From Streptococcus oralis (GTDB lineage: Bacteria; Bacillota; Bacilli; Lactobacillales; Streptococcaceae): a DNA stretch of 64,000 nucleotides. Under the pieces are notes generated by a model. The model saw nothing but the letters and a program-made list of their open reading frames with translations. It was not told where the DNA came from and ran no database searches. This document shows, one piece after another, positions 1 through 7,973 of this stretch. The DNA lies in contig NZ_CP023507.1 in assembly GCF_002386345.1 (NCBI RefSeq), forward strand, positions 1,178,001-1,242,000, read 5' to 3'. Numbering within the stretch: position 1 is the first letter of the stretch; each line of letters opens with the position of its first letter. The position numbers and the translations under genes are program-made.

Positions 1-528
1 ACAATTTCAGAACACATCGGAGACCACACAGTTTTGAGCCAAATCTGTGGCCGTCAATTCCTGAAAGAACCAGGACTTCACCGTACGCTTCTCGGTGACG
101 GTATTGCAACATCTGTATCTGCTTTCCTCGGTGGACCAGCCAATACGACTTACGGTGAAAATACAGGGGTTATCGGGATGACTCGTATCGCTTCTGTCTC
201 AGTTATCCGTAACGCAGCCTTTATCGCCATTGCTCTTAGCTTCCTAGGTAAGTTCACTGCCTTGATTTCAACCATTCCAAATGCTGTGCTTGGTGGCATG
301 TCCATCCTTCTCTACGGAGTTATCGCCAGCAATGGTTTGAAAGTTTTGATTAAAGAACGCGTTGACTTCAGTCAAATGCGTAACCTCATCATTGCTAGTG
401 CCATGTTAGTACTTGGACTTGGGGGAGCCATCCTCAAACTTGGGCCAGTTACACTTTCAGGTACTGCTTTATCAGCCATGACAGGAATCATCTTGAACTT
501 GATCTTGCCACACGAAAATAAAGACTAA
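1..528 (+). CDS. uraA: Uracil permease, C-terminal part (5' end outside window)
   Basis: Membrane symporter of the NCS2 (nucleobase:cation symporter 2) family that imports uracil. The window starts inside the gene, and frame 1 is open from the first base for 175 codons. The visible part begins TISEHIGDHT, a conserved NCS2 helix with the substrate-binding Glu. It contains the second hallmark GGPANTTYGENTG, followed by several hydrophobic segments up to the stop. The TTYGEN signature favours uracil over xanthine/urate relatives; this is family knowledge. The IS200-like element begins within about 20 bp of the stop, so the gene's own terminator may have been displaced. Confidence 0.9.
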   Translation, partial: TISEHIGDHTVLSQICGRQFLKEPGLHRTLLGDGIATSVSAFLGGPANTTYGENTGVIGMTRIASVSVIRNAAFIAIALSFLGKFTALISTIPNAVLGGMSILLYGVIASNGLKVLIKERVDFSQMRNLIIASAMLVLGLGGAILKLGPVTLSGTALSAMTGIILNLILPHENKD

Positions 529-546
529 TCATCTATACAAATCATA

Positions 547-568
547 ACCACCCGTCTAACGGGTGGTT
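547..568. repeat. Subterminal hairpin of the IS200-like element
   Basis: CCACCCG and CGGGTGG form a 7-bp stem extended by A-T pairs, with a loop of TCTAA. The CGGGTGGTTT arm recurs near 1239-1250 at the other end of the element, as expected if both are TnpA recognition hairpins. It could also terminate uraA transcription, because the 3' arm is followed by TT. Confidence 0.6.
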
Positions 569-682
569 TGCACCAGGGCTATAAGCCCAAATCACCAGCC
601 AGCGCCTAAAGACGCTGGCTTTCACGTTGTTCAAGCCTCATTGCTCTTGACTCGTCACTTGCCTCTTAAAGAGACCTTGGTA

Positions 683-1147
683 CTACTTACCACTATCCCT
701 AAAGGGATCCTCATATTCTTTTACACTTAATTTATCTAGTGCTATATCATGCTTTTCCTGTTCTTGAATATATTTCTTAATTGTGGCTTCATTAAGCCCT
801 ACTGTACTTACATAATAACCTTCTGCCCAGAAATGCCGATTCCCAAACTTGTACTTGAGGTTGGCGTGTTTGTCAAACATCATGAGTGCACTTTTACCTT
901 TTAAATACCCCATGAAACTTGAAACACTTATCCTCGGTGGAATACTGACTAACATATGTACATGGTCTGGCATTAAGTGACCTTCGATAATCTCAACACC
1001 TTTATAACTACATAATCGATGGAATATTTCTCCCAAACTGCTTCGATATTGATTATAAATTACTTTTCGTCTATACTTAGGGGTGAACACAATGTGATAT
1101 TTACACATCCACTTTGTGTGTGATAAACTATGTGCCTTTTGTGCCAT
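683..1147 (-). CDS. tnpA: IS200-type Y1 transposase TnpA
   Basis: Single-strand transposase of the IS200/IS605 family, 154 aa, the usual full length. The HUH metal motif is in PDHVHMLV, and the catalytic tyrosine is in the helix NEATIKKYIQEQ. The N-terminal CKYHIVFTPKYRRKVI block is typical of the family. The ATG at 1147 is preceded by AAAGGAG, so the 12-codon upstream extension of the open frame is not used. No internal stop or frameshift is visible and the element could be active. No passenger tnpB is present. Confidence 0.92.
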   Translation of the reverse strand: MAQKAHSLSHTKWMCKYHIVFTPKYRRKVIYNQYRSSLGEIFHRLCSYKGVEIIEGHLMPDHVHMLVSIPPRISVSSFMGYLKGKSALMMFDKHANLKYKFGNRHFWAEGYYVSTVGLNEATIKKYIQEQEKHDIALDKLSVKEYEDPFRDSGK

Positions 1148-1297
1148 ATTTTTCTCCTTTCGCTTTACAATTGGCTTGAACACCTTTATTGTATCGCGTT
1201 TGGAGTTTTTTGGTATAACCTTCGATGCGCACCCGCATAGCGGGTGGTTTATTTGTCTCGCACCTTGCGGAGCGAGACGGACTAGTAGTCACATAAC

Positions 1298-1325
1298 AAA
1301 ATCCACTCGATTGAGTGGATTTTTT
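1298..1325 (-). terminator. Terminator behind the EamA transporter gene
   Basis: AATCCACTC and GAGTGGATT pair around a 4-nt loop. On the minus strand the hairpin lies just after the transporter stop and is followed by TTTTG. On the plus strand it is followed by T6, so it may act in both directions and shield the transporter from the IS element. Confidence 0.75.
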
Positions 1326-1327
1326 AA

Positions 1328-2233
1328 TTACTTACTCTTTATTTCCAACAGTAAATCTTTCAATGAAATAATGGTTACGGCTAGTAAAATCATAGCCATA
1401 CCGACAAAATCAATCGCATAAAACTGTTCCTTCATAATCAGAAAGGCAAAGAAAACGGCAGAAATTGGCTCTATGGAAGCTAATAAACTAGACTTAACAG
1501 GGCCTATCAGACTAGCTCCCTTTAGGAAAGCTGTATAGGCAAAAACCGTTCCGATGATGATAATCCCAGCAAATGCAAAGAGAAAATCTAAGCTGGTTGG
1601 TATGCTAGCCTGTAAGACTCCTGTGAAAGGAATAGCCACTAAACCAGAAATAACCATCCCAACACCAATCACCGAAATACTGCCCCACTTCTTAATCAAA
1701 GCGATGGGAAGGATAATATAGAGAGCATAGGTCAATGCTGAAAAGAGGCCCCAGAAAAGTCCAGCAGGTGTGACAGACAACTGGTCAAGTTTCCCATGCG
1801 TCGCGATAAGAAACGTTCCTCCAATTGCTAAACCAATCGAAATAATCTCAGCCAGAGTAGGCGCCACCTTGTCCTTGATACAGGTATAAACCAAGATCCC
1901 AACGGGGCATACATACTGGAGAACTGTCGCTGTTCCAGCATTGGTTTCCTGAATAGCAGAAAGATAGGCAAACTGGTTTAAGAAAAGCCCGAAAACTGCA
2001 AATAGTAACAGAGATAGTAGACTTTTTCTGTCTTTTAAAAAAGCATAGAGTTTATCCTTTGCAGTCGTATAGGATAAGACTACCAGTGCCAAACCTGCAA
2101 TGATAAGTCGCAAATTGGTCAAGACTAGAGCGGAAATCCCGTGTGCCATTAGGTACTGGCCACTGGTTCCAGACAAGCCCCAAGCAATCCCTGCCACTAC
2201 TGTATACAGAGTTCCTTTTACGGTTTTTGACAT
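1328..2233 (-). CDS. EamA/DMT-family transporter
   Basis: Ten-helix drug/metabolite exporter of the EamA (RhaT/RarD) family, 301 aa, with two internally repeated EamA halves. The N-terminal half carries GIAWGLSGTSGQYL, and the second half starts near TPAGLFWGLFSALTYALY. The substrate is not predictable. The ATG at 2233 has GGGAG upstream; a 20-codon N-terminal extension overlapping the upstream gene is ignored. The gene follows the serine hydrolase gene with only 8 bp between stop and start, so the two are probably co-transcribed. Confidence 0.85.
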   Translation of the reverse strand: MSKTVKGTLYTVVAGIAWGLSGTSGQYLMAHGISALVLTNLRLIIAGLALVVLSYTTAKDKLYAFLKDRKSLLSLLLFAVFGLFLNQFAYLSAIQETNAGTATVLQYVCPVGILVYTCIKDKVAPTLAEIISIGLAIGGTFLIATHGKLDQLSVTPAGLFWGLFSALTYALYIILPIALIKKWGSISVIGVGMVISGLVAIPFTGVLQASIPTSLDFLFAFAGIIIIGTVFAYTAFLKGASLIGPVKSSLLASIEPISAVFFAFLIMKEQFYAIDFVGMAMILLAVTIISLKDLLLEIKSK

Positions 2234-2241
2234 TCTTCTCC

Positions 2242-3177
2242 CTACTCCCCTTGACGAATCATTTCCATGACTTGGTTTCGATCGACTATCCACTGGGCAC
2301 GCTCATCCTTCTCATACGTTCTATTGGATAAAAAGATAGCCGCTTCCTGCTTCTCCCGATTCCACATAATGAAGGTACCTGTATAACCCGTATGGTCAAG
2401 CCAAGCTCCTTCCAGATTCCAGGCTAGAGACCGCTCCTTATCATCTAAAGGAGAAAAATTTCGGCTCAATTCTGCAGCAAAATAATCTTTCAAGTAATGT
2501 TCCAGAAAGATCTGCAAATCCTTAACAGTCGAAAACAAACCAGCACTTCCAGCGTGTTTCCCTAATAGACGAGCTTTGGGATCGTGAATGATTCCGGCCT
2601 CTACTCCTCTCACTGTTGGTACAGCTTGCTCAACGGGGCCGAACTTGGTCTCCTTCATCCTCCATGCTTCCAAAACTTGTTTTTTTATAATCTGATCCAA
2701 ATCTTGGTCAAAGATTTTTTCCAAAAGAAAGCCCAAGAGTAAAAAATGAACGTCCGAGTATAGGAAGGCTGGCTGATTTCGTCTGTTGAGGTGAAACATG
2801 GCTTCTCTTAATTCCTCTGCACTTAACTTGTCTCGATTGGGAATAAAGGGGTCCAAGTCTGTGGCATGGGTCAGAAGCTGCCGTATAGTAATATCAGGAT
2901 AATCACACTCCGGTAAAAAATCCGTTACCGGTCGATTAATATCTAATTTGTCCTGCTGCCACAAGAAGGTAAAAACCGTCCCCACTCCCACGACTTTACT
3001 CACACTTGCCAAATCATAAACCAAACCGGTTTCTGTCTTCAAGTCTCGTTCTGGATCACTCAATCCTAGATAAGACTCTTTCCATTCACCATCCTTATAA
3101 TATGCAAAAGAGGCTCCGGGATAAATCCCTGCCTCAATTTGATTTTCTATTTTTCTTAGAATTTTTTCCCACTTCAT
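2242..3177 (-). CDS. Serine hydrolase of the class C beta-lactamase / PBP4* fold
   Basis: 311 aa. The active-site motifs of the beta-lactamase superfamily are in order: S58-V-S-K61 (SxxK), Y140-S-D (in place of the commoner YxN) and HTG near residue 267. There is no signal peptide or membrane segment, so it probably acts in the cytoplasm or is exported by another route. Such proteins are usually esterases or peptidases rather than true beta-lactamases. The start codon overlaps the stop of cppA by 4 bp, so translation is probably coupled. The substrate is unknown. Confidence 0.8.
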   Translation of the reverse strand: MKWEKILRKIENQIEAGIYPGASFAYYKDGEWKESYLGLSDPERDLKTETGLVYDLASVSKVVGVGTVFTFLWQQDKLDINRPVTDFLPECDYPDITIRQLLTHATDLDPFIPNRDKLSAEELREAMFHLNRRNQPAFLYSDVHFLLLGFLLEKIFDQDLDQIIKKQVLEAWRMKETKFGPVEQAVPTVRGVEAGIIHDPKARLLGKHAGSAGLFSTVKDLQIFLEHYLKDYFAAELSRNFSPLDDKERSLAWNLEGAWLDHTGYTGTFIMWNREKQEAAIFLSNRTYEKDERAQWIVDRNQVMEMIRQGE

Positions 3178-3899
3178 GCTTCTTCAAACCACAATTCAAT
3201 GTTATTGGTATCTTTACCAAGGAAGAATTTTTCAGACTTAGGGACAAAGTAGCCTGTCTTTTCAAATTTCTGACGAAGACTGGTTAGATCAAAATTCTTG
3301 ACTAAAAATTTTAACATCGTCAGGTCCCAAGTGACATTGTTTTCAACAGCCAAATCTGGTCCTTGTCCTTTAGTAAAGGTAATTACTGGCGCTACTCCTT
3401 CGGGATAAAGTAAACTCTCTGTCCCTTCAGGCAAACGCAACTCCATAGAGACCTCAAATTGGCTCACGTATTTTATACTTGTATTTGAATAAAATTCAGG
3501 AACAGTTTCCAGTGGAACCAAATCTCTTATATCATCTTCTGCATGAACAAGGATCACATCCTCTTCAGGAGAAACAATCTCAAAAGCATACCCACGGTTA
3601 CCTTTAAATAGGCGAGGAAGAGACTTCATTTGAGAAAGAAGGGCCTCGATTTCAGAAGGATTCTCAACCTTTATCAAGAGTCTAGCTAGCTTTTTAAGCC
3701 CTTCAACTCTGCGTGTTCGCATGCTTGGAGCCTCTTCTAAAATCAATCTCTCCGTAGCTGTCTGATCGCCTAAGGAAATAAAGGCAGACTCTTCCAGCAA
3801 AGGTTTCATCCCCAGGGTTTCAATGTAAAATCTTTCATTTAATTTTCGATTATTAACTTTTAAAGTCGGAACGATCCGAACAATCTCATTCACATTCAT
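3174..3899 (-). CDS. cppA: CppA family protein
   Basis: 241 aa, matching the streptococcal CppA family, which was named as a C3-degrading proteinase. The sequence instead looks like two glyoxalase/VOC-type beta-alpha-beta modules (first module starting IVRIVPTLKVNNRK). I see no protease motif, so the proteinase label should be treated with caution. The ATG at 3899 with GGAGGA at proper spacing is preferred to the in-frame TTG four codons upstream. It is the first gene of cppA-hydrolase-EamA, with a sigma70 promoter just upstream. Confidence 0.75.
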   Translation of the reverse strand: MNVNEIVRIVPTLKVNNRKLNERFYIETLGMKPLLEESAFISLGDQTATERLILEEAPSMRTRRVEGLKKLARLLIKVENPSEIEALLSQMKSLPRLFKGNRGYAFEIVSPEEDVILVHAEDDIRDLVPLETVPEFYSNTSIKYVSQFEVSMELRLPEGTESLLYPEGVAPVITFTKGQGPDLAVENNVTWDLTMLKFLVKNFDLTSLRQKFEKTGYFVPKSEKFFLGKDTNNIELWFEEA

Positions 3900-3918
3900 A
3901 AATTCCTCCAACTCTTTT

Positions 3919-3947
3919 ATTTTAAAGGATTTTCGAATATTTTACAA
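3919..3947 (-). promoter_or_regulatory. Promoter of the cppA operon
   Basis: Minus strand: -35 TTGTAA (3942-3947), 17-bp spacer, -10 TAAAAT (3919-3924). The start codon is about 20 nt downstream of the -10 box, with its ribosome-binding site between. Confidence 0.65.
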
Positions 3948-3981
3948 GCCATATCTATTTTATTTAGAAATTTTATAACAA

Positions 3982-4004
3982 AAAAACTGGGATACCCCAG
4001 TTTC
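3982..4004 (-). terminator. Terminator of the aquaglyceroporin gene
   Basis: AAACTGGG and CCCAGTTT pair around ATA immediately after the stop codon. On the minus strand the hairpin is followed by a run of seven T. Confidence 0.85.
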
Positions 4005-4009
4005 ATTTC

Positions 4010-4915
4010 TTATAGGTAAAGTAGTTTAAATAGTGCTACTGCCGCAATACCCGCTGCAATTGGAGCTACAACTGGAACCCATGCATACCACCATTTTGAA
4101 TCACCCTTGTGTTGACCAAGAACTGATTTTGGAAGGAGTTCGTGAAGAAGACGTGGTCCAAAGTCACGAGCTGGGTTCAAACCAGGTCCAGTAGGTCCAC
4201 CGAGTGAAGTTACCAAGGCCATTACTAGGAAACCAAGTGCCAAGTGCGCAATTCCAAGACCTGGTGCCAAAAATGGAGCGGCTTGGTTTTTTGCTTGCTC
4301 AAGCGCTGCTGTTACTTGTTCTTGAGGGATCGTTGTTCCTTGCGCTGCTGCTTGAGCTACTTGGTCATTAATTGTCGCCTGAGCTTTCGCTACTAATTCA
4401 GCTCCAAAAAAGTTTTTAGTCATTCCTAGGGCTGCAAAGAACAAAATAAACGAACCGACAAACTCGTTGATAAAACCATTTACACTTGCTGCAAAACGTG
4501 ATTCTTTTGTACCGTGATCAACACTTGAAATCGTTGAGAAAGTACCCAAAATGTTATTAGAATTCTCTGTCTTCAAGTAGTAAGGACGGTGAGTTGCCAC
4601 AACCATAGCTTGACCAAAAATCGCTCCTAAAACTTGCGCAAGGATGTAATATGGTACTTGTTCCCAAGGGAAAAGTCCACTCACAGCAAGTCCAAGAGTG
4701 AAGGCTGGGTTGATGTGGTTACCAGATACATTACCAAACATCAAGGCTGGAATCATAACCCCCATACCATAACCAACCGCGATAACGAGCCAGCCACTTT
4801 GGTGACCTTTCGTACCTTTAAGTTCAACGTTAGCAACTGCACCATTACCAAGAATGATCAAAATAGCAGTTCCCAAGAATTCTGTGGCATATTTAATAGC
4901 CCATGTAAAATCCAT
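4010..4915 (-). CDS. MIP-family aquaglyceroporin (Gla/GlpF type)
   Basis: Channel for glycerol and water in the cytoplasmic membrane, 301 aa. Both pore signatures are present: HINPAFTLG near residue 67 and LNPARDFGP near residue 247. The Asp after the second NPAR is typical of glycerol-permeating members. A long Ala/Gln-rich insertion of about 45 residues (around 177-220) precedes the second half, as in lactococcal Gla-type channels, and makes it longer than E. coli GlpF. It is monocistronic, with its own promoter and terminator; no glycerol kinase lies nearby. Confidence 0.88.
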   Translation of the reverse strand: MDFTWAIKYATEFLGTAILIILGNGAVANVELKGTKGHQSGWLVIAVGYGMGVMIPALMFGNVSGNHINPAFTLGLAVSGLFPWEQVPYYILAQVLGAIFGQAMVVATHRPYYLKTENSNNILGTFSTISSVDHGTKESRFAASVNGFINEFVGSFILFFAALGMTKNFFGAELVAKAQATINDQVAQAAAQGTTIPQEQVTAALEQAKNQAAPFLAPGLGIAHLALGFLVMALVTSLGGPTGPGLNPARDFGPRLLHELLPKSVLGQHKGDSKWWYAWVPVVAPIAAGIAAVALFKLLYL

Positions 4916-4952
4916 TTGATAGATTCTCCTTAAATTTTTTTAGACAATCCTT

Positions 4953-4981
4953 ATTCTATCAATTTTTAGGCCTTTTAGCAA
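4953..4981 (-). promoter_or_regulatory. Promoter of the aquaglyceroporin gene
   Basis: Minus strand: -35 TTGCTA (4976-4981), 17-bp spacer ending in TGA, extended -10 TAGAAT (4953-4958). Confidence 0.65.
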
Positions 4982-5041
4982 TATCTTTTCTAAAAGAATC
5001 TATGGAAAACGCTTTATTTAACTTATCTTTGAGAAAAGTAC

Positions 5042-5062
5042 AAAGGGAGTCAAACTCCTTTC
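5042..5062 (-). terminator. Possible terminator of the ATP-grasp/esterase operon
   Basis: AAAGGGAGT and ACTCCTTT pair around a 3-nt loop just after the ATP-grasp stop codon. The following T-run is short (CTTTG), so strength is uncertain. Confidence 0.5.
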
Positions 5063-5072
5063 ATCCTAATCG

Positions 5073-6239
5073 TTATTCTTGACGTTGACCAAAGTCTACA
5101 ATCATCTGCTCCATCTCTTGGCGACTTGGAGTGGTCAACATATAAAGGTAATCCCCTTGTAGCTCTGCAAAGGCTGCTGGCATGATTTTTTTGACCTTGA
5201 ATTGCTGGCTGTACTTAGCAAGCAAGTCTTCTTCTGAATAGACATAATTTGCATTGGCACGACGTGAAGTAGCTAGACAGTATTGAGGTTCAAACTCTGA
5301 TGCTGGGAACTCTTCTCCTGCGACAATAGCTGCATAACCTCGGTAGAGATCCAAGGAGTGGGCAAAGTTATAAACATCAATGGTAAAGCCACCTGCAGGA
5401 CGGTTATTGTACTCAATGGCAATGTAGTCATCCCCGTCACGGAAGAACTCGATATGGAAAAAGCGCTCTTTCATACCAAATTCCTTGACAATGGCCTCAC
5501 CATACTTGCGCAGTTTGGGATCCATATCCTTAAGCACATAGTAGGAATTGTCCATCTTATAAATCATGAGATCAAGTGGTGTATGGGCATAATCGAAAGT
5601 CGTTGAAAAGACGATGTTGCCATCCTTGTCCACAAGCCCGTCAAAGGTACAGATTTCGCTAGAAGTGACAAATTTTTCAAAGAAATAAACGGTTGAATGA
5701 TCCCATTCAGCCTTAAAGTGATTTACATCTTCTTCTGTCTCAAGTTTAAAGGTTGCTGCCGCTCCCACTCCATTATCAGGTTTGGCAATCATTGGTAGGC
5801 CAATCGTCTCAACTGCTTGGTCCACATCTGCTTCCGTCTGGATAACAGCACCAGGTACCACAGGGACACCTGCTTTTTTGAAAAGTTTCTTCATCTCAGA
5901 CTTAAACTTTGTCTTTTTGAGATCCTCTGGTTTGGCACCAAAAACATTGAATTGCTCACGAAGTGCTGCATCCAGCTCAAGCCAGTATTCATTGTGGGAC
6001 TCGATGCGGTCGATTGGTCCATGCTTGTAGAAAAGAAAGGCAACAGCACGCTTGACTTCGTCTATGTTTTCAAGATTATCTACACGGAAATACTCGGTTA
6101 GGCCATTGCGCAAAGGTTCATCTAGTTGTTCGTAAGGTTCCTGACCAATCCCCAAAACAGTGATGCCCTTATTGGCTAGCTCGATGGTAAACTGTTGAAA
6201 GTTTTGCGGATAGTAGGGAGAAATAACAAGGTAATTCAT
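5073..6239 (-). CDS. ATP-grasp family ligase, substrate unknown
   Basis: 388 aa with a carbamoyl-phosphate-synthase-like ATP-grasp fold. An N-terminal Rossmann-like part starts MNYLVISPYYPQNF. A nucleotide-binding loop is near MIAKPDNGVGAAATF (about 150-165). The metal-binding signature EYNNRPAGG is near residue 276. Such enzymes join a carboxylate to an amine or thiol using ATP; the product cannot be inferred. The ATG at 6239 with AAGGAG upstream is preferred over a TTG two codons earlier. It is the last gene of a tight operon with two alpha/beta-hydrolase esterases upstream. Confidence 0.8.
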   Translation of the reverse strand: MNYLVISPYYPQNFQQFTIELANKGITVLGIGQEPYEQLDEPLRNGLTEYFRVDNLENIDEVKRAVAFLFYKHGPIDRIESHNEYWLELDAALREQFNVFGAKPEDLKKTKFKSEMKKLFKKAGVPVVPGAVIQTEADVDQAVETIGLPMIAKPDNGVGAAATFKLETEEDVNHFKAEWDHSTVYFFEKFVTSSEICTFDGLVDKDGNIVFSTTFDYAHTPLDLMIYKMDNSYYVLKDMDPKLRKYGEAIVKEFGMKERFFHIEFFRDGDDYIAIEYNNRPAGGFTIDVYNFAHSLDLYRGYAAIVAGEEFPASEFEPQYCLATSRRANANYVYSEEDLLAKYSQQFKVKKIMPAAFAELQGDYLYMLTTPSRQEMEQMIVDFGQRQE

Positions 6240-6251
6240 AGGCAACTCCTT

Positions 6252-6992
6252 TTATAGATACAGGTGTCCAAGAAAATAAGGCATTTGTTTACGCCACCAT
6301 TCCCAGTCGTGGGCGACATCGTGTCCCCATTCAGCAAACCAGGCTGGAATTTGTTTCTGGTCAAAGGCTTCTTTAAGCTTGTAGAAAGATGATAGACCGT
6401 CTTGTTCCCAGGCACCAAGGCCCGTACAAATGACGATTTCTGCCTGACGGTAACGATCGATAAACCATCCGTCGTTTTGATTCCATATATAATCTACAGG
6501 TGAGTTTTGGTAAATAGCATCATCATTGTAGTAATCGCCAACGAAGAAACGTGCGTCGTAAACACCACTGAGGGCAATCACCTTGGTAAAGACATCAGGA
6601 TGCTGGAGAAAGAAATTGAGTGCATGGTAGGCCCCCATTGAGCAACCTGTCGTCATCATGCCATCAAACCAACCTGTCTTGTGCTTGATAAAAGGAATGG
6701 CCTCCTCAATCACATAGCGTTCGTAGGCACGATGCATCTCCGCTTGATAATGACTATTTTTCCAAGTAGCCAGCCAACTCTCACTGTCAACACTGGAGAG
6801 AGTAAAGAACTGCACTCGCCCTTCCTCGATAAAGGAAGCACAGGCGTCAATCATGCCAAAATCATAGTATTCGTTGTGACTACCACCAGATGAAGCAAAA
6901 ACAACAACTGGAATCCCAGCATGTCCATAACGGTTGAGGTACATTTCTCGGTTGAGGTGGCCACTCCAGTGGCTAAGGTTTTCAATATGCAT
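6252..6992 (-). CDS. Putative esterase (alpha/beta hydrolase, esterase-D-like)
   Basis: 246 aa. The nucleophile elbow is G116-C-S118-M-G, and a late histidine lies in GHDVAHDWEWW, as in the Fes/esterase-D superfamily. No signal peptide, so cytosolic. The gene begins 20 bp after the other esterase gene and ends 12 bp before the ATP-grasp start, so the three form one operon. The substrate is unknown. The co-occurrence with a ligase suggests making and hydrolysing an ester or amide of one metabolite; that is inference only. Confidence 0.78.
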   Translation of the reverse strand: MHIENLSHWSGHLNREMYLNRYGHAGIPVVVFASSGGSHNEYYDFGMIDACASFIEEGRVQFFTLSSVDSESWLATWKNSHYQAEMHRAYERYVIEEAIPFIKHKTGWFDGMMTTGCSMGAYHALNFFLQHPDVFTKVIALSGVYDARFFVGDYYNDDAIYQNSPVDYIWNQNDGWFIDRYRQAEIVICTGLGAWEQDGLSSFYKLKEAFDQKQIPAWFAEWGHDVAHDWEWWRKQMPYFLGHLYL

Positions 6993-7012
6993 TAGCTTTC
7001 TCCTTTCCTAAC

Positions 7013-7837
7013 TTACCATTTCTCTGCAAAAAAACGGAGACAATCTGGCAAATTTTCCGACCAAGGGATTTCACTATGGATAGCACCAGACTGAACTTTC
7101 AAGACAAGATTATCCAAGTGTACTCCACCTGCAATCAAATCACGGTAATAGCGAAGCGATGAGTCAATATAGGCTTGCTTGATATTGCCAGCCATAAGAG
7201 TCTTGTCCGTATCATCCGCTTCTTCCGTTCCAACATAGATAAAAATGCGCTGTTCAGGCGACAATTTCTTGCGCTCAATATAGCGGTTAAAGGCTTCTTG
7301 GTGAAGCCAGTTAGCAGATGAGAAGACACCTAGACAACCAATTCGGTCTTGGTACTCTAGTCCTATAAACTGAGTAATATTGCCTCCCAGTGACGAACCA
7401 ATCATAGCCGTATGCTGGCGATCAGCTTTGCTTCGGTAGGTTTCATCGATAAAAGGCTTGACCACCTCCATGACAAACTCAGCATACTCCACACCCTTAC
7501 CGCCAAACTGCTGGCCTGGGATAGGAGATTCTTGAAATTTCCAAGCCGCATACTCATTCATCCGTCCCATACCATCATTATCTATGGCAACGACAATCAT
7601 GCGACTGATGTCAGGATTTCGTTTAATAGCCGGAATGATCTTCCATGAGTGTCCAATATAAGACTCCTTGCTGTAAAAGACATTTTGCCCATCATGAAAG
7701 TAAACAACTGGGTAAAAACGGTCGGTGTCTTTCTCATAATCCTTTGGCAGGAGCACACGCACACGACGCTCTTTTCCAGTATAAGGAACCTTGAGTTTGT
7801 GTTCTTTCATTTTTAAGTAAAAGTAGGAATGATTCAT
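7013..7837 (-). CDS. Putative esterase (enterochelin-esterase-like)
   Basis: 274 aa alpha/beta hydrolase. The nucleophile motif is G-S-S149-L-G-G, and the strand YPVVYFHDGQNVF before it is typical of PF00756-type esterases. It is the promoter-proximal gene of the three-gene esterase-esterase-ATP-grasp operon. The ATG at 7837 (MNHSYFY) is favoured because the longer frame begins with TTG and no better ribosome-binding site. The fold matches its neighbour, but the two share little sequence and are unlikely to be a recent duplication. Confidence 0.75.
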   Translation of the reverse strand: MNHSYFYLKMKEHKLKVPYTGKERRVRVLLPKDYEKDTDRFYPVVYFHDGQNVFYSKESYIGHSWKIIPAIKRNPDISRMIVVAIDNDGMGRMNEYAAWKFQESPIPGQQFGGKGVEYAEFVMEVVKPFIDETYRSKADRQHTAMIGSSLGGNITQFIGLEYQDRIGCLGVFSSANWLHQEAFNRYIERKKLSPEQRIFIYVGTEEADDTDKTLMAGNIKQAYIDSSLRYYRDLIAGGVHLDNLVLKVQSGAIHSEIPWSENLPDCLRFFAEKW

Positions 7838-7973
7838 TGTCAGAAAACTCTCTATATTCAAAATTTTATCTCATTATACCATAAAAATAGAAAAAAAGTC
7901 AGTAATTGTCCATTTTAAGGATAAATAACTAACTTTCTTCATTTGTTTTTCTGAATTCTTCTGGATTTTCTGA

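Larger units (their letters stand above)
541..1285 (-). mobile_element. IS200/IS605-type insertion sequence (tnpA only)
   Basis: Contains one intact Y1 transposase gene and no tnpB. Hairpins lie at both ends, as expected for single-strand transposition without terminal inverted repeats. At the low-coordinate end 547-568 forms CCACCCG/CGGGTGG. At the other end 1230-1250 repeats ACCCGCATAGCGGGTGGTTT and 1255-1278 forms GTCTCGC/GCGAGAC. A further hairpin (CCAGC..GCTGG) lies near 596-622. The exact cleavage points cannot be read from one copy, so the limits are approximate. It lies between uraA and the terminator of the next operon and disrupts no reading frame. Confidence 0.75.

Noticed and set aside
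2242..3177. Antibiotic-resistance beta-lactamase
   Set aside because: Only the fold motifs are shared; there is no signal peptide and the YxN motif is YSD, so a housekeeping esterase or peptidase is more likely.
4990..5030. cre-like TGGAAAACGCTTTA upstream of the aquaglyceroporin gene
   Set aside because: Spacing between TG and CG is off by one and the distal CA is missing, so it is not a credible CcpA site.
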